A stretch of 64,000 nt of DNA, taken from positions 22,296 through 86,295 of the forward strand of contig JABURS010000038.1 in NCBI GenBank assembly GCA_014762505.1. The letters are read 5' to 3'. Origin of the DNA: Chromatiales bacterium. Lineage in GTDB: Bacteria; Pseudomonadota; Gammaproteobacteria; SpSt-1174. Each line of letters opens with the position of its first letter. Within the stretch, counting starts at the first letter, position 1. Below are positions 26,282 to 33,794 of this stretch, piece by piece. The notes under the pieces were generated by a model, which saw nothing but the letters and a program-made list of their open reading frames with translations, was not told the DNA's origin and did no database searches. The translations under genes and the position numbers were made by a program.

Positions 26282-26692
26282 ATGAACTACAGCACCCGCA
26301 GCAATGCCCTCAACCAGTACCGCCAGGTGAACGTGCACGGCAGCGTGCCCGAGGCCTCGCCGTACCAGCTGGTGCAGCTGCTGTTCCAGGGCGGTCTCGA
26401 CCGCCTCGCCACGGCCAAGGCCTGCATCGCCGAAAACGACATCGCGGCCAAGGCACGGAACATCACCAAGGCGCTGAACATCATCGGCGAGCTGCGCGGC
26501 AGCCTCGATCTCGAGGTGGGCGGCGAGCTGGCGGCCAACCTCGACAACCTCTACGAGTACATGGGCCGCCGCCTGGTGGAGGCCAACCTGCACAGCGACG
26601 TGGCCATTCTCAACGAGGTGTCCTCGCTGCTCGGAGAGATCAAGAGCGCCTGGGAGGCCATCCCGGCCGACCAGCGCGAGCCGCGCCGCTAG
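26282..26692 (+). CDS. fliS: FliS, flagellin export chaperone
   Basis: A 136-residue helical-bundle protein. NALNQYRQVNVHGSVPEASPYQLVQLLFQGGLDRLATAKACI is the FliS N-terminal signature, and GGELAANLDNLYEYMGRRLVEANLHSD the conserved third helix. It binds the C-terminus of FliC to prevent premature assembly. The 60-bp gap after fliD contains an imperfect GC-rich hairpin. A GAGAGGAC Shine-Dalgarno precedes it. Confidence 0.97.
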   Translation: MNYSTRSNALNQYRQVNVHGSVPEASPYQLVQLLFQGGLDRLATAKACIAENDIAAKARNITKALNIIGELRGSLDLEVGGELAANLDNLYEYMGRRLVEANLHSDVAILNEVSSLLGEIKSAWEAIPADQREPRR

Positions 26693-26706
26693 GTCGTACC
26701 GCCGGT

Positions 26707-27018
26707 TTGCCCACCCCCGCCGACCAGCTCACCCGGGCCCTGGCCCAGACCCGCGACATGCTCGCGGCCGCCGGGGCGGGGGAGTGGGACACCCTCACCC
26801 GCCTGCAGGCCGAGCGCGATCCCCTGATCCGCGAGGCCCTGGCCGCCCCCGAGATCCTCGGCCCTGCCGAACAGGCCCTGGCGGAGGAACTCCTCGCCCT
26901 CAACCGCCAGCTCGAAGACCAGACCCGCCAGGCCCTCGACACCCAGGGCGACGCCACCCGGGAAATCATGCGCGGCCGACGGGCAATGGACGCCTACGGG
27001 CGCTACGGCGGTTCGTAG
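26707..27018 (+). CDS. fliT: FliT-like flagellar chaperone
   Basis: A 103-residue helical protein (LTRALAQTRDMLAAAGAGEWDTLTRLQAERDPLI, then ALAEELLALNRQLEDQTRQALD) with the FliT pattern of FliD chaperones and the expected place after fliS. TTG 26707 is the only reasonable start and has no strong Shine-Dalgarno, so translational coupling to fliS is likely. Its final codons (GGT TCG TAG) are part of a dispersed repeat element beginning at 27010, which supplies the stop codon. Confidence 0.8.
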   Translation: MPTPADQLTRALAQTRDMLAAAGAGEWDTLTRLQAERDPLIREALAAPEILGPAEQALAEELLALNRQLEDQTRQALDTQGDATREIMRGRRAMDAYGRYGGS

Positions 27019-27190
27019 GCGCGCCGTTTATGCCCTCTGGGTGCAAGGCGCGATGCCCATGCGAGGCCTGGCTGCCACCCCATGATCGCGCCTCGCAGCG
27101 CTCCTACGAACCCCCGTCTTTCTCTGTGCCCTCTGTGCCCTCTGTGGCGTATAGACTTGTGATTTGTGACTTGCGACTTTTAACCTGCGA
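27010..27190. repeat. Repeat element after fliT
   Basis: Inverted ends GGTTCGTAGG (27010-27019) and CCTACGAACC (27103-27112) enclose a decayed GCAAGGCGCGAT / GATCGCGCCTCGCAGCGCTCC pair. CTCTGTGCCCTCTGTGCCCTCTGTGG (27119-27144) and a GACTTGTGATTTGTGACTTGCGAC-type tract (27155-27190) follow. It is the same family as the flgL-fliC array in the opposite orientation. It runs to the Shine-Dalgarno region of the next gene. Confidence 0.8.
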
Positions 27191-27195
27191 CCCTG

Positions 27196-27738
27196 ATGAC
27201 TCCGCTCGATAACGGCCTGCTGCTCTCCGCCTCCCTGCGCCTCGGCCTGCAGGTGATCGATGCCTTGCCGCCGGTGGCCGAACGCGAGGCCCTGGCGCGG
27301 CAGAACGAGCGGGTCTTGCGCGGCCTGCTGGCGCTGGAGGAGTCGCCGGAACGGGGCGAGGACGAGGAGGGGCTGCACCCGGAGCTGCAGCGGCTGGACC
27401 TGAAGCTCGGGTTGCTCATGGAACTGGTGGGCGAGCTGCTGGGCCGGGAGCTGGAGCTCCCCCCATTCCACGCCCTGCGCTTCAACGCCCACGGCCTGGC
27501 CTGCGAGCTGGACACCGCACCGCCGCCATCCGGCAGCTTGCTGGCGCTGGAACTCTACCTGCACGACAGCCTGCCCCGGCCCCTGCGCCTCTACGGCGAG
27601 GTGCTGCCCCACAGCCCGGGCCCCGACAACCTCCTCGTCGCCTTCCGCGACCTGCCCGACACCCTGGCCGACCTCATCGAAAAACACATCTTCCGCCAGC
27701 ACCGCCGCGAGATAGCGCGACGGCGTGAGGGGAGGTGA
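27196..27738 (+). CDS. PilZ-like protein lacking canonical c-di-GMP motifs
   Basis: A 180-residue protein between fliT and fleQ. Residues 1-80 are helical and acidic (EREALARQNERVLRGLLALEE). Residues 85-170 resemble the PilZ beta-barrel (FNAHGLACEL, LLALELYLHDSLPRPLRLYGEVL, NLLVAFRDLPDTLADLIEKHIFRQHRREI). The RxxxR and D/NxSxxG ligand motifs are missing or degenerate (FNAHG), so c-di-GMP binding is doubtful. Pseudomonas also carries a small gene between fliS and fleQ, which supports a flagellar role. The function is unknown. Confidence 0.65.
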   Translation: MTPLDNGLLLSASLRLGLQVIDALPPVAEREALARQNERVLRGLLALEESPERGEDEEGLHPELQRLDLKLGLLMELVGELLGRELELPPFHALRFNAHGLACELDTAPPPSGSLLALELYLHDSLPRPLRLYGEVLPHSPGPDNLLVAFRDLPDTLADLIEKHIFRQHRREIARRREGR

Positions 27739-27757
27739 TAGGCGCCAGGCCGAAAGT

Positions 27758-27974
27758 CTATGCGCCACAGAGGGCACATAGCTCACAGAGGTGATCGGGG
27801 GAGGGGTTTAACTCTGTGCCCTCTGTGTGCTCTGTGGCCAAACCATCTCCTTAATCGCCTCTCGACCATGTAGGAGGCCAGCCCCCTGGCCGATGGGGGC
27901 ATATCCGGCTGGGCGTCATCGCCGAGAGGGCTCGGCTCCTACGGGCGCCAGACCGGCTCTGTGCCCTCTGTGGC
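27758..27974. repeat. Repeat cluster before the parDE locus
   Basis: Microrepeat tracts CACAGAGGGCACATAGCTCACAGAGG (27764-27789) and CTCTGTGCCCTCTGTGTGCTCTGTGG (27812-27837) flank the long-hairpin element 27869-27942 (TAGGAGGCCAGCCCCCTGGCCGAT to ATCGCCGAGAGGGCTCGGCTCCTA), and CTCTGTGCCCTCTGTGG follows at 27957-27973. No gene is seen. Confidence 0.8.
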
Positions 27975-28306
27975 TCATCCCCGCGTCGTGCCCGGTGCCT
28001 GTGCGGGCGGTGGGGTTCGTTTTTCGTCCATCCAGTCTTCGTGCGCATGTCGAACGCGGATGATGAAGGGTGACCTGGTTTCATCGACGATGTAGATCAC
28101 CAGGTGTGCGCCAAATGGGTAAACGCGTACGGGAGGGGTGATTTCCTGGCGCTCTCTGGCGGCATAGGGGTTTTCGGCGAGGAAAGTGAAACACTCGGCG
28201 AGTGCATCATGGTAGGCCTCGGCCTGGCGCAGACCGAAGCGGCGCGCGCCCTGATGAAAATCTCCAGGATGTCGTCTTCCGCCTTTCGGCTTAGCTGGTA
28301 TCCCAT
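27975..28306 (-). pseudogene. parE: ParE/RelE-type toxin, frameshifted
   Basis: The toxin reading is split between two frames. Codons from ATG 28306 give MGYQLSRKAEDDILEIFIR; the rest (GARRFGLRQAEAYHDALAECF, ENPYAARERQEI, VYPFGAHLVIYIV, IIRVRHAHEDWMDEK) continues in another frame to 27975. Together they make a complete ParE-like sequence of about 110 residues. The break is at a GGG run at 28249-28251; one extra G would restore the frame. Unlinked, the first frame ends at 28097 with unrelated residues. This is either a real inactivating deletion or a sequencing error. It pairs with parD upstream. Confidence 0.75.
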
Positions 28307-28319
28307 CCCTGGGCATTCC

Positions 28320-28553
28320 TCAGATCAGTTCGCGGGCGGCCTGTTTGAGTGCATCCATGGAACGATCACCGGGGCCGCTCTGGAGCCCTTCGGTGATCAG
28401 GGCCTGCATCTGTGCAATCTTCGCTGCCTGATCCTGGTCGCGCCGGATCAGGTCGCGGACATAGTCGCTGGCGTTGCTGTAACGCCCGGACTTCGCCTGC
28501 CGCTCGACCCAGTTTTTCATCGCATCGGGCAGCGAGATATTCATGGTTGCCAT
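28320..28553 (-). CDS. parD: ParD-like antitoxin (ribbon-helix-helix)
   Basis: A 77-residue antitoxin. The N-terminal TMNISLPDAMKNWVERQAKSGRYSNASDYVRDLIRRDQDQ is the ParD ribbon-helix-helix DNA-binding domain, and the C-terminal part (MQALITEGLQSGPGDRSMDALKQAARELI) is the toxin-binding tail. AGGAGGT lies 9 nt before ATG 28553. The parE start lies 13 bp after its stop, as in a parDE operon. It probably represses its own promoter through the palindrome at 28590-28606. It is intact although the toxin appears broken. Confidence 0.9.
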   Translation of the reverse strand: MATMNISLPDAMKNWVERQAKSGRYSNASDYVRDLIRRDQDQAAKIAQMQALITEGLQSGPGDRSMDALKQAARELI

Positions 28554-28589
28554 GGTTTACGACCTCCTGGGGATGAATATTGGCAGGAT

Positions 28590-28606
28590 ATGGCAAAGAT
28601 TGCCAT
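28590..28606. promoter_or_regulatory. Probable ParD operator
   Basis: ATGGCAA-AGA-TTGCCAT, a perfect 7-bp inverted repeat 37 bp upstream of the parD start. A further half site, TTGCCATGG, overlaps the parD start codon (28547-28555) and TTGGCA occurs at 28580-28585, giving an array of half sites suited to ribbon-helix-helix dimers. Confidence 0.6.
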
Positions 28607-28647
28607 GACTGGGAGGCAGGGAAGGCGCGCAACGCCCGGTTTCTCAC

Positions 28648-28992
28648 TTGCGGCGGCCATGGGCCGCCCTATGTTTTTCCACCACAGAGGGTACAGAGAA
28701 CACAGAGGTGATCGTGAGAGGGATTCAACTCTGTGCCCTCTGTGTGCTCTGTGGCCAAACCATCTTCTTATCGCCTCTGGCCCATGAAGGAGGCCAGCCC
28801 TCTGGCCGATGAGGGGCATCCGGCTGGACGTCATCGCCGAGAGGGCTCGGCCTACGAGCCCCAGACCTGCTCTGTGCCCTCTGGATGCTAGCCGCGATGC
28901 CCATGTCGGGCCTGGGTGCCATCCCTTGATCGCGCCTTGCAGCGCTACGAAGCCCCCGTCTTTCTCTGTGTTCTCTGTGCCCTCTGTGGCGC
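28648..28992. repeat. Repeat cluster between parDE and fleQ
   Basis: Contains GGCGGCCATGGGCCGCCCTATG (28651-28672), CACAGAGGGTACAGAGAACACAGAGG (28682-28707), CTCTGTG tracts (28730-28756, 28868-28884, 28974-28991), the long-hairpin element 28783-28854 and half of a GCAAGGCGCGATC element (28923-28950). Decayed copies lack single bases compared with 27758-27974, as if the two clusters were an old duplication flanking parDE. Confidence 0.8.
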
Positions 28993-29298
28993 ATCGACTT
29001 TCACCACGCCAGGTGTCCTACGCCTCACTAACACGCATGCCGCATACATCAATAAACCGCTTATTGTGAAAAATTGTGAAGTTCATCATGTAACGGTTGT
29101 CAAAAACGTGACGCCTCCCTAGCCTAGGCCTTGAAGAACACGAACGAGCCGGATTTCTGGCGCCAACCCGGCGTCCCGGCCGCCAGATATCCCGTCGGAA
29201 ATGACGAAACACACACAGGCAAGGGAGCTTGCCGAGTCTGGCATGGGCATCCCCCGGTAGAGGGGAGCAGAACAAAGACCCGGGAGTGAGGATTTGGC
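28993..29298. other. fleQ leader region
   Basis: An AT-richer 306-bp stretch without a gene. It holds a CRP/Vfr-like site (TGTGA-N6-TCATG at 29075-29090), a FleQ-box-like palindrome (GTCA-N6-TGAC at 29099-29112), CCTAG-C-CTAGG at 29118-29128 and a CTGGCG/CGCCAG hairpin at about 29158-29187. No clear sigma70 or sigma54 promoter was recognised. Confidence 0.5.
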
Positions 29299-30717
29299 GT
29301 GAATTCATTGCAAGCTTCCCGTGTGCTGGTGATCGACAACGATACCGAGCGGGCCCTGGCCCTGCGTGCCGTGCTGGAGTTCGTCCACTGCGAGGCGGTG
29401 GTGACCAGGGCCGACGGCTGGCAGGGCGGGGCGGCCGACCCGGACGACTACCTCATGGCCTTCGTCGGCGATTGTGGTGCCGAAGAGGACCTGCAGCAGA
29501 CGGTGCAGGCGTTGTCGCGCTGGGGCGCGGACCTGCCACTGTGTACCGTCAAGGAACAGGTCGGCCAGCTGCCCGTCGAAATGCAGGACCGCCGCATCTG
29601 CTGCACCCCGGAATACCCCTTTCGTTACGCCGATCTCACCCAGTGCCTGCAGCAGGCGCGGGTGATGCGCGAGCGCCTGCAGGCGGGGCGCGACCCCGAG
29701 CTGTTCCGCGTGCTGGTGGGCGTGAGCCCGGCCATCGACGGTGTGCGCTCCTTCATCGAGCGCGTGGCGCGTACCGACGCCACGGTGCTGGTGCAGGGCG
29801 AGACCGGCACCGGCAAGGAGGTGGTGGCGCGCAACATCCACTATCACTCCGATCGCCGCGACAAGCCCTTCGTCGCCGTGAACTGCGGCGCCATCCCCCC
29901 GGACCTGCTGGAGAGCGAGCTCTTCGGCCACGAGAAGGGGGCCTTCACCGGCGCCATCAGCGCCCGCCAGGGCCGCTTCGAGCTGGCCGAGGGGGGCACG
30001 CTGTTCCTGGACGAGATCGGCGACATGCCGCTGATGATGCAGGTGAAGATCCTGCGTGTGCTGCAGGAACGCACCTTCGAGCGCGTGGGCAGCAACAAGA
30101 GCATGAAGACCAACGTGCGCATCGTCGCCGCCACGCACCGCGACCTGGAGGCCATGATCGGCGAGGGCCAGTTCCGCGAGGACCTCTACTATCGCCTCAA
30201 TGTCTTTCCCATCGAGATGCCGCCGCTGCGCGAGCGGGCCGAGGACCTGCCGTTCCTGATCGAGGACCTCTGCCACCGCATGGCGGCCGACGGCCGCGGT
30301 GACGTGCACCTCACCCATGGGGCGATCGGCACGCTGGCCCGCTATCCCTGGCCCGGCAACGTGCGTGAGCTGGCCAACCTGCTGGAGCGCCTGGCGATCC
30401 TGCATCCCCACGGCCAGGTGGATGTGGCCGACCTGCCGGCCCGCCTGCTCAAGGCGGTGGGCGAGGAGGTGCCGGCGCCGGCGGCCCGCCCCTCGGCCAT
30501 GCCGGCCATGAGCGGTGCGCGCCTGCCGCCCGGCGGCATCGACCTCAAGGAACACCTCGGCGAGCTGGAGATGGGACTGATCCGCCAGGCCCTGGACGAG
30601 GCCGATGGCGTGGTGGCGCGCGCCGCCAAACTCCTGGGCATGCGTCGCACCACCCTGGTGGAGAAGATGCGCAAGTACGACATCTCCCGCCCGGACGAGA
30701 TGGCCGAGGCCAACTGA
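29299..30717 (+). CDS. fleQ: FleQ, master flagellar regulator (sigma54 activator)
   Basis: A 472-residue enhancer-binding protein. The N-terminal ~125 residues are receiver-like but lack the phosphoacceptor context (FleQ-type REC). The AAA+ domain has Walker A GETGTGKE, the sigma54 loop GAFTGA and [11 protein letters not shown]alker B. LFRVLVG just before it corresponds to the LFR motif implicated in c-di-GMP binding by Pseudomonas FleQ. The C-terminal Fis-type HTH is [20 protein letters not shown]. The start is GTG 29299, after AGTGAGGA. It would activate fleSR and basal-body genes. Confidence 0.95.
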   Translation: MNSLQASRVLVIDNDTERALALRAVLEFVHCEAVVTRADGWQGGAADPDDYLMAFVGDCGAEEDLQQTVQALSRWGADLPLCTVKEQVGQLPVEMQDRRICCTPEYPFRYADLTQCLQQARVMRERLQAGRDPELFRVLVGVSPAIDGVRSFIERVARTDATVLVQGETGTGKEVVARNIHYHSDRRDKPFVAVNCGAIPPDLLESELFGHEKGAFTGAISARQGRFELAEGGTLFLDEIGDMPLMMQVKILRVLQERTFERVGSNKSMKTNVRIVAATHRDLEAMIGEGQFREDLYYRLNVFPIEMPPLRERAEDLPFLIEDLCHRMAADGRGDVHLTHGAIGTLARYPWPGNVRELANLLERLAILHPHGQVDVADLPARLLKAVGEEVPAPAARPSAMPAMSGARLPPGGIDLKEHLGELEMGLIRQALDEADGVVARAAKLLGMRRTTLVEKMRKYDISRPDEMAEAN

Positions 30718-30753
30718 CGGAAATTTGACTGCCCGTCACCCCTGTCCAAATAG

Positions 30754-30769
30754 CTAACCCCTTGTTTTA
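30754..30769 (+). promoter_or_regulatory. Motif shared with the flgB promoter region
   Basis: CTAACCCCTTGTTTTA, 32 bp upstream of the -24 element of the fleS promoter. A near-identical CTAACCCCCTGTTTTT begins 33 bp upstream of the flgB -24 element at 11321. Possible binding site of the cognate enhancer-binding protein. Confidence 0.45.
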
Positions 30770-30785
30770 ACAGTATTTGAAAGTT

Positions 30786-30801
30786 GGGCACGGTTCTTGC
30801 T
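30786..30801 (+). promoter_or_regulatory. Sigma54 promoter of fleSR
   Basis: GGGCACG-GTTC-TTGCT (30786-30801) matches TGGCACG-N4-TTGCW except for the first base. It lies 85 bp before the proposed fleS start and 70 bp after fleQ, as expected for FleQ-dependent fleSR. Confidence 0.88.
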
Positions 30802-30886
30802 CCAGTATCCCCAGGGGCAAGAACCTGCCCCCGGCAGGCCAAGACCGGCCGCCGGGGACGACAAAAACCCGACGAGGCAGATACTG

Positions 30887-32074
30887 TTGCAACCGGATCA
30901 CGCACAACTCGCCGAGGCCTTCGCGGCCTTCAACTCGCTTTCGAGCCAGCTCGCGTCCAGCTACGCGGCGCTGGAGCGGCGCGTGGCCGAGCTGAGCGAG
31001 GCCCTGGCCGACGCACGCAGCGAGCGGCTGCTGGAGCTGCAGGCCCGCGAAGCCCTGGCCCGGCGTCTGGAACGCCTGATGGCCGCGCTGCCGGGCGGTG
31101 TGCTGGTGCTGGATGCCGCGGATCGCATCATCGATGCCAATCCGGGCGCCGTGGCCCTGCTGGGCGAACCCCTGCTTGACGAATCCTGGGCGGCGGTGCA
31201 GCGCCGCGCCTTCGTCGCCACGGCGATGGGGGGCGACCGGGTACTGGCCGACGGCCGCCGCCTCAACCTCTCCCTGAGCCTTCTGGGCGACGCCGACGAG
31301 CGCGTGGTGCTGCTCTCGGACGTCACCGATTCCCGCCGCATCCAGACCGAACTCGACCGCAAGCAGCGGCTCGCCGCCATGGGCGAGATGGTGGCGGGCC
31401 TGGCCCACCAGGTGCGCACACCGCTGGCGGCCTCGCTGCTCTATGCCGAACAGCTCGCTGCGCCGCTGGACACCGCACGACGCCAGCACCTGGGCGAGCG
31501 CCTGTCCGGACGACTGCGTCACCTCGACCGCCTGGTGAACGACATGCTGCTGTTCGCCCGCGGGGATGCACAGGACCTGGCCCCGGCCACGGCGCGCGAG
31601 CTCATCGAGGCCGCGCTGGCCAACCTGGCCCCGCTGCTGCCGGCCGGCCTCAGTCCGGTGCTGGCCGGCGATGCCCTGGATACCCCCCTCGAGGTCAACC
31701 GCGAGGCGCTGATCGGCGCGCTCACCAACCTCGGCATGAACGCCCTGCAGGTGGCCGGCGAGCGGGCGGGGCTGGTCTTCGAGGCGAGGGCGGAGGGCGA
31801 GACCCTGTGCCTCGCTGCCCTGGACGAGGGGCCGGGGCTGGCCGATGCCGAGCGCATCTTCGAACCGTTTTACTCCACCCGCCGCGACGGCACGGGCCTG
31901 GGCCTGGCCGTGGTGCGTGCGGTGGCCGAGGGCCACGGCGGCGTGGCCTTTGCCGAGAACCGGGCACGGGGCGGGGCCTGCGTGGGCCTGCGCCTGCCGC
32001 TGGCCCGGCGCCACACCCTCCTGCCGAGCGGCACCCAGCCCTCGGCCAGACAACAACAATCCGCAACGAGGTGA
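30887..32074 (+). CDS. fleS: FleS, flagellar sensor histidine kinase
   Basis: A soluble 395-residue kinase. It has an N-terminal coiled coil (LASSYAALERRVAELSEALADARSERLLELQ), a PAS-like segment (LMAALPGGVLVLDAADRIIDANPGAVALLG), the phosphorylated His in MVAGLAHQVRTPLAASLLYAEQL, and an HATPase domain (LTNLGMNALQ, DEGPGLADAERIFEPFYS, GTGLGLAVVRAVAEGHGG). TTG 30887 is preferred: GAGG lies 9 nt upstream and the length fits Pseudomonas FleS. The frame extends back to a TTG at 30797, but that is the -12 box of the sigma54 promoter. Partner of FleR. Confidence 0.93.
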   Translation: MQPDHAQLAEAFAAFNSLSSQLASSYAALERRVAELSEALADARSERLLELQAREALARRLERLMAALPGGVLVLDAADRIIDANPGAVALLGEPLLDESWAAVQRRAFVATAMGGDRVLADGRRLNLSLSLLGDADERVVLLSDVTDSRRIQTELDRKQRLAAMGEMVAGLAHQVRTPLAASLLYAEQLAAPLDTARRQHLGERLSGRLRHLDRLVNDMLLFARGDAQDLAPATARELIEAALANLAPLLPAGLSPVLAGDALDTPLEVNREALIGALTNLGMNALQVAGERAGLVFEARAEGETLCLAALDEGPGLADAERIFEPFYSTRRDGTGLGLAVVRAVAEGHGGVAFAENRARGGACVGLRLPLARRHTLLPSGTQPSARQQQSATR

Positions 32075-32078
32075 TTCC

Positions 32079-33398
32079 ATGTCGCGATCCACAATCCTGA
32101 TCGTGGAAGACGATGACGCCCTGAGAGAGGCGCTCTCCGACACCCTGACGCTGGCCGGTTACCCGGTCACGGCCGTGGGCGATGCCGAGGCGGCCCTGGC
32201 GGCGCTGCGCGAGGCGTCGGTGGGCATGCTGTTCAGCGACGTGCAGCTGGGGGCGATGGACGGCTTCGAGCTGCTGCGGCGGGTGCGCCACCTGCGCCCC
32301 GACCTGCCGGTGGTGCTGATGACGGCCTACGGCACCATCGAGAAGGCGGTGCAGGCCATCCGCGACGGGGCGACCGACTACCTGGTGAAGCCCTTCGAGG
32401 GCCGCGTGCTGGTGGAGATGGCGGAGCGCTACCTGCCGGCGGCCGCGGCGGCCAGTGCGCCCCGCCTGGTGGCGGAAGACCCGCGCAGCCTGGAGCTCGT
32501 GGCCCTGGCCGAACGCGTGGCCGCCTCGGAGGCGACGGTGATGATCACGGGCGAGTCCGGTACCGGCAAGGAGGTCTTCGCCCAGTACATCCACGACCAC
32601 TCGGCGCGTGCCGGCGGTCCCTTCGTGGCCATCAACTGCGCGGCCATTCCCGAGAACATGCTCGAGGCCATGCTCTTCGGCCACGAGAAGGGGGCCTATA
32701 CCGGCGCCCACGAGGCGCGCCGCGGCAAGTTCGAGCAGGCCAATGGCGGCACCCTGCTGCTGGACGAGATCTCCGAGATGGACCTCGGTCTGCAGGCCAA
32801 GCTGCTGCGGGTGCTGCAGGAGCGGGAGGTGGAGCGCCTGGGCGGCCGCCAGCCGGTGCCGCTGGACGTGCGCGTGATCGCCACCTCCAACCGCAACCTG
32901 CAGGAGGAGGTGGCCGCCGGCCGCTTCCGCGAGGACCTGTTCTATCGCCTCACGGTCTTCCCGCTGCAGCTACCGCCGCTGCGCGAGCGCCTGGCCGACG
33001 TGCTGCCGCTGGCGCGCGCCTTCGTCGGCCGTCACGGCCAGCGCTTCACGCTCTCGGCCGGTGCCGAACAGCGCCTGCTGGAGCACCGCTGGCCGGGCAA
33101 CGTGCGCGAGCTCGACAACGTGATCCAGCGTGCCGTGATCCTCGCGGCCGGCCCGCAGATCGAGGCGGCCGACATCCGCTACGTGCCGGTGGCCGGGGCC
33201 AGTCACGACCAGGCGCCGCGCATCGAGTCCTCGCTGGATTCCAGCCTGAAGAACCGCGAGAGCCAGGTGATCATCGAGGCCCTGAAGGCCGGCAACGGCA
33301 GCCGCAAGCAGGCCGCCGAACGCCTGGGCATCAGCCCGCGCACGCTGCGCTACAAGCTCGCACGCATGCGCGAGGCCGGCATCGCGATTCCGGGCTGA
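32079..33398 (+). CDS. fleR: FleR, sigma54-dependent response regulator
   Basis: A 439-residue NtrC-family activator. The receiver has the acidic pocket VEDDDA, phosphoacceptor Asp in [12 protein letters not shown] and Lys in DYLVKPFEG. The AAA+ domain has Walker A GESGTGKE, the GAYTGA sigma54 loop (Tyr variant of GAFTGA) and [11 protein letters not shown]. The C-terminal Fis-type HTH is [25 protein letters not shown] 32079 is set by GAGGTGA 5 nt upstream. Activated by FleS, it would turn on the flgB, flgA, fliL and fliK class promoters. Confidence 0.95.
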   Translation: MSRSTILIVEDDDALREALSDTLTLAGYPVTAVGDAEAALAALREASVGMLFSDVQLGAMDGFELLRRVRHLRPDLPVVLMTAYGTIEKAVQAIRDGATDYLVKPFEGRVLVEMAERYLPAAAAASAPRLVAEDPRSLELVALAERVAASEATVMITGESGTGKEVFAQYIHDHSARAGGPFVAINCAAIPENMLEAMLFGHEKGAYTGAHEARRGKFEQANGGTLLLDEISEMDLGLQAKLLRVLQEREVERLGGRQPVPLDVRVIATSNRNLQEEVAAGRFREDLFYRLTVFPLQLPPLRERLADVLPLARAFVGRHGQRFTLSAGAEQRLLEHRWPGNVRELDNVIQRAVILAAGPQIEAADIRYVPVAGASHDQAPRIESSLDSSLKNRESQVIIEALKAGNGSRKQAAERLGISPRTLRYKLARMREAGIAIPG

Positions 33399-33421
33399 GA
33401 CGAACGCAAGGGGAGACGACC

Positions 33422-33757
33422 ATGAGCAACGACATCCAGATCAACCAGGTGCTGCAGCAGATGCGCGCCATGGCGGCCCAGGCCGGCACGCAGGCCGAAC
33501 GGGCCGGCGCCGTGCCGGGGGCGGGCGAGGGACAGGTGGACTTCGCGGCCCTGCTCAAGCAGTCCATCGACAGCGTGAACCAGACCCAGCAGACCGCCGG
33601 CGCCATGACCCGCGCCTTCGAGCGGGGCGATCCCAACGTGGACCTGGCGGAGGTGATGGTCTCCATGCAGAAGGCGAGTCTCTCCTTCGAGGCCATGAAG
33701 CAGGTGCGCAACCAGCTGCTCAAGGCCTACCAGGACATCATGAACATGCCGGTGTAA
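33422..33757 (+). CDS. fliE: FliE, MS-ring to rod adaptor
   Basis: A 111-residue protein. VDFAALLKQSIDSVNQTQQTAGAMTRAFERGDPNVDLAEVMVSMQKASLSFEAMKQVRNQLLKAYQDIMNMPV is the full conserved FliE helical core, here described only by its start and end. It connects FliF to the FlgB/FlgC rod. It begins 23 bp after fleR; no separate promoter was found in that gap, so read-through from fleSR is likely. Confidence 0.96.
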   Translation: MSNDIQINQVLQQMRAMAAQAGTQAERAGAVPGAGEGQVDFAALLKQSIDSVNQTQQTAGAMTRAFERGDPNVDLAEVMVSMQKASLSFEAMKQVRNQLLKAYQDIMNMPV

Positions 33758-33794
33758 GCGGCAGGCAACCTAACGCGAGCGGAATCGAAACCCT

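Noticed and set aside
28240..28260. Programmed ribosomal frameshift in parE
   Set aside because: No X XXY YYZ slippery heptamer or obvious stimulatory structure; a one-base deletion or sequencing error in a G-run is simpler.
28104..28787. 227-codon plus-strand frame over parDE
   Set aside because: It runs antisense to ParD/ParE and then through repeat DNA; no family resemblance.
30797..30886. fleS start at TTG 30797
   Set aside because: This TTG is part of the sigma54 -12 element, upstream of any transcript start.
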